A DNA stretch of 64,000 nt from Cryptomeria japonica (taxonomy: Eukaryota; Streptophyta; Pinopsida; Cupressales; Cupressaceae), in assembly GCF_030272615.1 (NCBI RefSeq), contig NC_081409.1, forward strand, positions 238,663,832 through 238,727,831, in the 5' to 3' direction. Position 1 is the stretch's first letter. Every line of letters begins with the position of its first letter. This document shows, one piece after another, positions 56,655 through 64,000 of the stretch. The notes below the pieces were generated by a model. That model did not search any database, was not told the origin of the DNA, and was given only the letters and a program-made list of their open reading frames with translations. The position numbers and the translations under genes were made by a program.

Positions 56655-57192
56655 TGGATCTTTAAGAATAAGTTGAATGAAAATGGTGAAATGATAAGAA
56701 ACAATGCAGTGTTAGTTTGTAAGGGTTATGCTCAAGTTAATGTTATTGATTTTGAAGAAACTTTTACTGTTGTTGCAAGACTGGAAACGATTAGAATATT
56801 TTTGGAAATTGTTTGTTTCAAGAACTTCAAACTCTATCAAATGGATGTTAAGTCAGCCTTCTTAATCTAAATTTAGAGAAAGAGGTATAAATTGAACAAT
56901 GAGAAGGGTTCTTATTATCAAAAAATAAGGATTTTGCATGCAAATTGAAGAAATCACTTTATGGGCTAAAGCAATCCCCCAAAGCCTGGTATACAAGACT
57001 TGACAAATATTTATAAGACTTCAAAAGAGGAATTGTTGATATTAATCTCTACATCAAAATTGAAGGTGAATTTCAATTGATTGTTGTGATTTATGTAGAT
57101 GGCATCCTTATTGGAGGCAATAGTAACAAAATGTGCGAAGAGTTTATAAAATAAATGCAAAAGGAGTTGGAGATGTTTATGATTGGTGAGTG
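56655..57192 (+). pseudogene. Copia reverse transcriptase core (element C, right half)
   Basis: '[29 protein letters not shown]', '[22 protein letters not shown]', '[10 protein letters not shown]', 'KLKKSLYGLKQSPKAWY' and 'YVDGILIGG' are copia RT motifs in order. The catalytic YVDD is YVDG here (57092-57103), and at least three stops occur. 'KELEMFMIGE' is the 'MSMMGEL' box where the sequence ends. Copia RT would normally follow integrase directly; the two are now about 33 kb apart because of the gypsy insertion. Confidence 0.88.
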
Positions 57193-57790
57193 AATAGAAA
57201 ACCTAACCTTTTCAACCATTAAATCTAACCATCTAGTTAAATATTTATACGTCAACCATTAAATCTGACCTCTAGTTAAATATTTATACGTCTTCCTAAC
57301 CATTAAGGGTTAGTCCAACTTCAACTCATGGTTAGAGACTTTCTCTCTAACTTAACCCTCATTTAACCCTGAGGTCTCATCAACCACTCATTGTTTTGAC
57401 CCTAGTTATCTTATTAACCCTTGCACAAGAGTTTACCCTTTGGGTAAAAGCTTTATCCACTAGTTAACCCTAATTAACCCTAACCACACTCTCCTAGGGT
57501 GACCCTCATGTCTTCTCAAGCATTTAATGCTTCTTACATCTCCTCCCAAGCCACCTGCTGTTGACAATTGTCACCATTCATTGGTGAAAATTGTAAACAT
57601 GGATTGAGTAATTTTCAATCCTAGCCCTTGTTAAGATTATTGAATCTTAACCATCCATTTCCCTATTTTCTCTATAAATAGGACTCACTTTCTTCATAAT
57701 ATATATCCAAAAATCTTTTATGCATCTACACTATAGTCTAATTATATCAAGAATCTTGCTTCTTTTGTTGGAATAACATTTTAATCATTT
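57193..57790 (+). repeat. Diverged fragment related to the outer gypsy LTR
   Basis: Phrases such as 'catggttagagactttctctctaacttaaccctcat', 'agcatttaatgctt', 'ttgttaagattattgaatctta' and 'ctctataaatagga' follow the same order as in the outer LTR (about 25530-25810) but with many changes. It is a partial, older copy of a related LTR and includes a TATAAATAG box near 57673. Boundaries are approximate. Confidence 0.65.
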
Positions 57791-57994
57791 AGAAGCATTT
57801 AATGTCATGAATATAGCATATCCATGTTTTTTATTAAGGAAAATGAAGGTTTTGAAGGGGCCCTGAAACCCTTTACAAGCATAACTTAAACAGCAAAACT
57901 ACAAGAGACAGAAAAGAACATAAACCACAAAAAAACCAGCGGAAACCGAAGAAAACCCAAAAAAACCCCAAAAAGCCAGCAGGCTTTCCAACAT

Positions 57995-59710
57995 TCAGAT
58001 TTTTTCCAAGGCTTTAGCCAGGGTGTTGCTGATATCATACAGCTCTTTGATGTTGTCTTTGAAGTTGGAGGGATCCTTAGCTGAGGCAGCCACAGCTTTC
58101 TTGATACTGGCCCTAGTTCTCTTCGCAGTACCGCCCACCAGATTAGCATCACCACTTCCAGTCTGGATGGTCTCTTCTTCCAGGTCAAGATCCACGACCG
58201 GTTTAGGAGTGCAGGTGTGATCAACGACCTTGGCGATGTCCTCCAGGTTTTTGATGATAGCAGAGAGGATACTTGGGATAACTCCCATCAGATTTTTCAT
58301 TGCTTATTTTCCCTCTTCCAGCGATTTTACCTTATTCTCCAATTCCTACTTCCAATTAATTTGCTCTCTATTTTCATCCTCCCTCTTTTCATCCATTTTA
58401 ATCCCTTTCTTGTCCAGGTTTTTCAGGGTCTCGTAGGTCCATCTGTCGAAATCCATTCTGGCCTTAGAGAGCTTCTTGAGGTTATCCAGGATAAGCCCTT
58501 TGCTAGCATTTTCCTTGACCTCGCTGTCCCTATCCTCAGTCAGGTCCTTCTCAGGGTCTTTGTTCATTTCCTTCTCAGAGTTCCCTCTGGTTTCCTTGTT
58601 ATCCTTAGGTTTTGCTTCTTCCATCAAATGATTGTTGTCCTTACCAAGGTGTTCGCTGAGGGTAGGGTTTTCTTGACCAGGCTCATTATTGTCGCTTTCT
58701 TCCTCATTGTCCAGCTCCTCATCTTTCCAGCTATCTTCACCGTTGGAGTCGTCCATCTCCATACCACTGCTTTCCTTGAGAATGTCCTTTGTTTCCAACC
58801 CAGGGACGCTTTTCCTTTTTTTGTTGGAGGACGCCTTCTCCTTGCTAGTTTCTCCCTCTTCCATCTTTCTCTTGCCAAGAGAGGCAGAAATCCTCTTATC
58901 CTCCAGCAGGGTGAGGGTTTTGCAATGCTCATAGATGAGCAGCAGAAGCCCGCAATGGAGAATCAGGATGGAAGGATTAGTCTTGCGTTTGTTGAGGGAC
59001 CTGGAGAGGGACCGAAAGAGGTAGTATGGCAGGGACACCTTTTTGTCATGTCTGAAATGGTTTAAGAACACGAAGTGGTAGGTGTGGGCCCTGGAAAAAC
59101 GGCCTTCAACCGTAATGTACTCCATAATTGCGTTCAGAACCTAGCCCCACAACTTCTTGATGTTTGCAGCTTCATAGTAGCCCCCAGTAGCCTTGCCAAT
59201 TTTAGTGCTCTCTTTCTCTTTTCGCGGGAATAGGTTAACCGCATTGTTGGAGACCTTGAGGTCTCAAAAGAAATTAAGCCCAGAGTGGGGCATTCCGGTC
59301 ACAGTGGAAATGAGCCCAACGTCCAACTTAAACTTAACACCATAAAGTTTAAAAGAGCCATTAGACCAGTTTTCGAAAATCTTGGAAACGGCTAAGTTAA
59401 CCCTACCTTTGTCATAGTCCTCAAGTTTCTCTATGAAGATGGTAAGAGAGCCCTTCTCCAATTTTGCCGAGACTTTAGGCATCGCTTTCCAGGTCGACGT
59501 ATTGTCTGGTTCTTCCCGCCTTAGGTCTCCTCCCATCTTCGGATATGGGTTGTTTGCTCTATTTCTCTGCAAGTTATCACCTTCTTTTCTGGTGTTGCTA
59601 AAGTTTTTGAGCTAGGTAACCCACAAAGTGTGCGACACTTTATATATGTCGCGGCACCATGTAAAGATGGCCTTTCCAGCAAGGCATAAATGATGTTTTT
59701 TACTTGTCAT
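57995..59710 (-). pseudogene. Accessory frame downstream of LINE ORF2, unidentified
   Basis: From ATG at 59710 (MTSKKHHL) one frame continues for 572 codons with about five stops (for example 59264 TGA, 58346 TAG). The N-terminal ~200 residues look globular, with 'KLEKGSLTIFIEKLEDYDKG', 'FKLYGVKFKLDVGLISTVTGMP' and 'MEYITVEGRFSRAHTYHFVFLNHFRHDKKVSLPYYLFRSL'. The pattern resembles plant-transposon-associated proteins found in retroelement-rich plant DNA. The middle (~59000-58400) is highly acidic/basic and disordered. The C-terminus is helical. It begins 26 bp after the RNase H. It may be a LINE ORF placed unusually after ORF2, or a separate captured gene. Function unknown. Confidence 0.5.
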
Positions 59711-59735
59711 GATTAAATTGTCCTTCTCTCCCCAT

Positions 59736-60564
59736 TTAACAGTCCTTTCTGATGAACTCTTTGATATTTAAATTGAGATCCTCCTTGTGCCAAATCATTT
59801 GGGAGTTAGAGTTAACTCCAATGTTCGCTAAGCAATCTGCCACATTGTTTTGCTCTCTCAAGGCATGTTGAATAATGATTTCTTTGAAACTGGCAATGAT
59901 CTCCCTAGCTTTCATGATGATATTTTCAATAGACCAGGAAGGCTCTGATTCCCCCTTTAGGCACTTTATGATATTGAGTGAATCTCCCTCAAGCCATTTT
60001 TTTATCATAATTTAGACTTTTGGCAATAATTAAGGTATTCAAGGTTGTAGAGGCTTTAGCAAAATGGCTAGTTTGATTCCCCAGAGGACCAGCCACCGCC
60101 TTGAGACAACTTCCAGCAAAATTCCTGACAATGCCCCCATATCCAGCTTTACCCGGATTCCTTTTAGAGGCCCCATCAAAGTTAGCCTTAATCCATCCCT
60201 GCGAGGGGAAACACCAAACTAGACCTTCTCTTCGAGTCTCATTGCTGGTGGTAGTAGTAGAAAGGTTCCACCTGTCTTTAAAATCATCTTTAGCAGCTAG
60301 TCCCTGATCAGTGTCGTAGAGGCTTTCAAAGATACTCCTAAAGATTTTATGTGCAACCACTTCACAAAAAGCCCTTTTATCCCTAAAAATCTTGTTGTTG
60401 CGCTCTTTCCAAATATTCCAGATAACAATCGACAGAGTAAGTTTCCAGGTCTCCACAATTTTAGGATTAGAATTAGGGCAATGCCATTGAAGCCAGGTGT
60501 CACCAAGAGAGTTCGGGAAGACCCAACTCAAGTTCCATCTAGAGAGGATGATTTTCCAGATATC
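59736..60564 (-). pseudogene. LINE RNase H domain
   Basis: 'WIKANFDGASKRNPGKAGYGGIVRN' carries the first catalytic Asp of plant LINE RNase H. A frameshift near 59995 separates 'TTLNTLIIAKSLNYDKKM' from 'WLEGDSLNIIKCLKG' (GDS) and 'LREQNNVADCLANIG' (Asp). The usual Glu of 'AEA.AL' reads 'KASTTLNTL', so that catalytic residue is lost. It ends at TAA/TGA near 59737. Confidence 0.85.
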
Positions 60565-61281
60565 CTAGCTAAAAGTGCATTGATTGAGAATATGGCAAGT
60601 TGTCTCTTCTACCCTGCAGCAAAGAGAACACCTGTTAGGAAAAATAATACCTCTTTTGTGAAGATTGTCGAGGGTTAATACCTTATTTTGGATGAAAATC
60701 CAAAAGAAGATATTGACCTTAGGAACCAACTTCTTGTTCCAGACTTTAGCCCAGATGGGAATTTCTTCCACCGGGGCACTGTGAATAGCCACTGCAGAGG
60801 AAACAGAGTATTTCCCATCCAGAGTTTCCCTCCATATCAATCTGTCATCTTTGTTGTCTCTAGGGATTTTGGCAAAGAGAGCTATTTGAAGGAACTTGAG
60901 TCCCGGACACTGTTGGCTAAAGTCAATCCATTTCCCATTTCTCCAGTAGTCTCTTACCATTTCTCCATACCTGCTTTTGAATCGGTCTTTCCAATCTTTA
61001 ATGATTGGGATTTCCTCCAAATGTTTATCCAGGATCCATTTATCTTCCCAAAATATTATTCTCCTCCCATCTCCAAGGTTCCAAGTTATACCAGCAACAG
61101 CCCAACTTTTAGTTGATTGCACAACATTCCATATGGCAGATCCTTCAACATTAAAAGAGTTGTCAAAGAATTCTTCCTCAGAAGGTTGCATATAGAGATA
61201 TTTGTTTTTCCAGATAGAGATCCATTCTCTTTCTTCTTCTTTGAATCTCCATATTTGTTTGGCTAATAAAGCTTTATTCAT
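60565..61281 (-). pseudogene. LINE C-terminal region with zf-RVT domain
   Basis: 'GLGIRNIGTMNKALLAKQIWRF', 'IWNVVQSTKSWAVAGITWNLGDGRRIIFWEDKW' and 'KVNIFFWIFIQNKVLTLDNLHKRGI...CSLCCRVEETTCHILNQC' are the plant LINE region after RT. It ends in the zf-RVT zinc finger (C-X2-C...H-X4-C). It stops at TAG, and the next codons 'DIWKII' belong to the same protein. Confidence 0.9.
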
Positions 61282-61338
61282 AGTACCAATGTTCCTTATG
61301 CCCAGCCCACCAGAGGCCTTAGGGGAACAAATTTTATT

Positions 61339-63261
61339 TCAGGCAATAAGGGGGATTCTGTTTTTAGCTTCCACTCCCGACCAAAGGAACTTTTTTTGGA
61401 TTTTTTCAATGGCTTCCGCAAACTTTGAGGGGATTTTGAACAATCTAAGAGCATACACAGGAAGATTTTGGAGAGTGGCTTTGAGCAGAGTGATTTCTCC
61501 TACTTGACTTAGGACAGCCCCTTTCCAGCCAGCAAGTTTCAAGTTGATTCTGTCAATTAGCTTGTTCCAGAAGGAATCCTCAGGCTTGAGACACAGAGGA
61601 AGCCCCAAATAGGTAGATGGAAACTCAGCGATGTTGCAGCCCAGGATCCTGCCAATCCTTATTTGCCTTTGAGTCGAGGTGTTGATGAAAAAAAGAGAGC
61701 TTTTATCCTAGTTGATTTTTTGGCCAGAGGCAGATTCATAGGTGTTCAGAATAATCTTCATATTTTTAGCTTCAATGATGGTGGCTTCCCCCATGGTAAT
61801 AGAGTCATCAATGAATTGTTCATGAGAACAGACAACATTGGAAGAAGAAGGTTTCAGGCCCTTAAGATTGCCATCTTCCACATTTTTAAGGATGAACCTT
61901 CCCAGGCATTCAGCAAGAATAGAGAACGGGATGGGGGATATAGGGTCCCCCTATCTGAGACCTCTAGAGCTTTTGAAGAAACTGGACGGGGAGCCATTGA
62001 CAATAACAGCAGAGGAGGAGGTTTCCATAAGTTGAGAGCAGAGTTGAATAACTTTGTCCCCAAAACCGAACGCTTTCATGATCCTAAGGAGAAACTGCCA
62101 GTTCACTCTATCAAAAGCTTTAGCCATGTCTAACTTTAAGAAGAATCACTGGTTATTCGCCACTTTCAGGAAGTGAATGTTTTCGTGAATGGAAATGATG
62201 GAGTCCAAAATCTGTCTTTCGGGGACAAAGCCATTCTGCTGGACAGATATAATCCTTGGAAGAATTTCCAATAACCTGGAAGTCAGAACCTTAGATAAGA
62301 TCTTGTAGACATAGTTATACAAGCTGATGGGTCTAAACTTGTTAAGAGAATCAGCTCTGGGGATCTTTGGGATTCGGACAATGAAGGTAGCGTTCAATTC
62401 CTTTAGGAGTTTTCTAGAGCCAAAGAATTCCTTAACACCATTGCATATGTCAGCCTCCACTATGTGCCAGAAGTTTTGGAAGAAGAACGTGGGGAAGTCG
62501 TCCGAACCAGGGGATTTATCACCCTGAAAGGAGAACACCGCCTTTCTGATTTCCATATTAGAGGGGATGTGGGATAAAAGGTGGTTGTCAGCTTCCGACA
62601 AGATAGGAGGGATAGCTTGTAAAAGGGTATTTTGCTTGTTCAAATCCAGGATATCCGCATCACCCAACAGGGTACTAAAGTGCTCGAGAACTTCCTTCCT
62701 TATGTCACAGTCCTTTGTTAAGATACCTTTATTGCAATTTAGTCTAGATATTATGTTGGTTGCCCTATGCTTAAGAGCAGTAAGGTGAAAGAAGCGGGTA
62801 TTTTTATCACCTTCCTTCAGAAACAAAGCTCTAGATCTTTGTCTCCAGAAAGTCTCTTCATTAGAAATGATGGAATGGTATTTAGATAAAAGATCATTTT
62901 CAGCCGTCCTAAGATCTTCGGTCAACCCCACCTCTTGGATTCTATCCTGAATATACTTTATTTCATCTTTGACTTGAATTTTGTTCTTGAATATGTCCCC
63001 AAAAAACTTTTTGTTCCAAGATTTAATTTTGGCTTTTATGATATTGAGCTTTTTGGCGATTCTAAAAAGAGCCTTGCCCTCCACTTCAGAGTTCCACCAT
63101 TCAGCTATGCAAGCTTCCAGAGAAGGATGGGAGAGCCAAGCTTTTTCAAATCTGAAAGGGAAGTTTCTCTTTGCCGAAAAAGAGTTGGCAGTAAAGGAGA
63201 TGGGGTAATGGTCCGAACCAATTTTGATAACAGAGGCGAGGGAACAATTATACTTAGAAAG
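61339..63261 (-). pseudogene. LINE reverse transcriptase domain
   Basis: Same frame. 'SDHYPISF', 'GDKSPGSDDFPTFFFQNFW', 'RPISLYNYVYKILSKVL', 'QNGFVPERQILDSI', 'LKLDMAKAFDRVNW' (first catalytic Asp) and 'FIDDSITMGEA' (Asp-Asp) are the RT core, then 'STYLGLPL' and 'LAGWKGAVLSQVGEITLLKATLQNLPVY' form the thumb. Stops: TGA at 62146-62148 (an Arg codon likely), a TAG in 'GLR*GDPIS' near 61955 where Gln is invariant, a TAG near 61711, and TGA at 61339-61341 where Trp is usual. Confidence 0.92.
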
Positions 63262-63882
63262 CTAGTCAGGAGAAATTAAAACTCTATCAAGCTTGACTTG
63301 AATTAGGTTAGCTCCGGTTCTTCTATTGGTCCAGGTGAAATTGATGCCCTGGAGATCCACATCAATGAGAGCTTGGTCGTTAATGAAGTCCATAAGGTCT
63401 TGTTTCCCATCAAGATGTAAGGGGATACCTCCCATCTTTTCTTCATCTTTGAGCGGGGTATTGAAGTCTCCCATAATAATCCAACTTTGATTAGCAAACT
63501 GGAGTCTGTCAGCTTCAAGGCTTTTCCAATATTTGGCTCTCCCGGATTTGGTATTAGGCACATAGACATTAGATAACACCCAAACAAAGTTGTCCTTAAT
63601 ATGCTCAAGCTTAAAAGATATCCTATTAGTAGCAGAGATGATTTCCTTTCCAGTAATGGATTTTTGGTTCCGAAAAATCGCAATTCCTCCAGAAGCTCCC
63701 TCCGAGTTTGATCCTATTACTCCATTTTCTTTGAAAATTCTAATCTTTTCAACTTTTTCTTTAGACATCTTGGTTTCCTGAACAAGGACTACATCCGGTT
63801 TATGATCTTTGATGATGTTCCGTAACACATCCTGCTTATGAGGTGCATTCAGCACTCTGATATTCCAGGATATTATCTTCAT
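63262..63882 (-). pseudogene. LINE AP-type endonuclease domain
   Basis: MKIISWNIRVLN, 'DVVLVQETK', 'SNVYVPNTKSGRAKYW', 'WIIMGDFNTPLKDEEK' and 'QVKLDRVLIS' are the exonuclease/endonuclease/phosphatase motifs of L1-type ORF2, with the catalytic Asn, Glu and Asp-X-Asn present. The final 'IGSDHYPI' (SDH) box lies just after an in-frame TAG at 63262-63264. It nicks target DNA to prime reverse transcription. Confidence 0.92.
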
Positions 63883-64000
63883 ACTTTAACTAGGGATAGG
63901 GTTGACTCTATGGAACACTATGTTCCATCAGCACAGTTCTTCTAGCTTTCCTATTCCCTTTGATGTTTTAGGGATGGCCTACCCTGATTTTTGTTTTGGC
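63883..64000 (-). other. Sequence upstream of LINE ORF2
   Basis: 118 bp with stops in all minus frames. It could be the ORF1-ORF2 spacer, since ORF2 ATG is at 63882. Nothing else is visible before the window ends. Confidence 0.5.

Larger units (their letters stand above)
16218..57192 (+). mobile_element. Element C: decayed SIRE-like copia element, split by nested insertions
   Basis: Plus-strand fragments occur in copia order: LTR and PBS (16218-16992), gag (17226-18740), protease/integrase region (22040-23320), the first RT residues (about 23330-23450), then the RT core (56655-57192) on the far side of the 32-kb gypsy. Stops and indels are dense, so C is the oldest of the three copia copies. 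The RT pieces face each other across the insertion and follow each other in the expected protein order, which argues for one original element. Its 3' end is replaced by a gypsy-LTR-like fragment at 57193. Confidence 0.7.
57838..64000 (-). mobile_element. L1-type LINE (non-LTR retrotransposon), 5' part outside window
   Basis: Read on the minus strand: endonuclease, RT, zinc-knuckle region, RNase H, then an additional accessory coding region and a 3' end with an AATAAAAAA-like tract (57828-57838). ORF2 stays in one frame from 63882 to 59989 except for about five nonsense codons, with one frameshift near 59995. The stops sit where TGG, CGA or CAG is usual, consistent with methyl-cytosine decay. 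The expected ORF1 upstream of the endonuclease would lie beyond 64000. Confidence 0.88.

Overview
This window looks like plant nuclear DNA that is entirely, or almost entirely, transposable element. It is AT-rich and has no convincing single-copy host gene, no rRNA or tRNA gene I could recognise, and no prokaryotic feature. The mix of very large Tat-type Ty3/gypsy elements, SIRE-like Ty1/copia elements with long LTRs, and an L1-type LINE suggests a seed plant with a large genome. A gymnosperm/conifer is my best guess, but it is inference only.

Layout. 1-4479 is old, unassigned, decayed sequence with an ATCGG-rich inverted-repeat cluster near its end. 4480-5443 is a GA microsatellite tract. 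5444-11787 is a plus-strand copia-like element (A) with LTR, PBS, a Gag-like ORF1 (coiled coil plus four zinc knuckles), a long unidentified ORF2 and a PPT, but no protease, integrase or reverse transcriptase. 11788-12228 is a 441-bp near-perfect palindrome. It joins A to a minus-strand copia element (B, 12229-16204) that has LTR, PBS, gag, protease and integrase but has lost RT-RNase H and its 3' LTR. 16218-57192 is a third, badly decayed, plus-strand SIRE-like copia element (C), split by insertions.

Nested gypsy elements. A 32-kb Tat-like Ty3/gypsy element (outer, 24467-56490, LTRs about 1.74 kb, TSD ATTTT) lies inside C. A 15-kb Tat-like element (inner, 28802-43839, LTRs 826 bp, TSD GTTAC) lies in the outer element's 5' leader. 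A solo LTR (51490-52651, TSD ATTTG) lies in the outer element's 3' region. Both gypsy elements encode Gag-protease-G-patch-RT-RNase H-second RNase H-integrase. Both reading frames are broken (stops; outer also frameshifts; inner has lost its start codon and catalytic protease Asp). 57193-57790 is a diverged fragment related to the outer LTR. 57838-64000 is a minus-strand LINE with endonuclease, RT, zinc-finger and RNase H regions, followed downstream by a further ~570-codon accessory frame.

Most unusual content. The long non-coding parts of the two Tat elements hold structured repeat systems. (i) In the inner 3' region there is an array of at least six stem-loops with an almost invariant 15-nt loop and freely varying but self-complementary stems. 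(ii) GGTGAAAA-hairpin modules lie just after the integrase stop in both elements. (iii) Hairpins next to the PPT show a compensatory base change between the two elements. (iv) Clusters of the motif GCGTCTGTG occur in sense orientation in the leader and inverted near the 3' end. (v) The inner element carries an antisense plant-mobile-domain ORF with a plausible intron. These, together with the unidentified ORF2 of element A, are the best candidates for undescribed biology.
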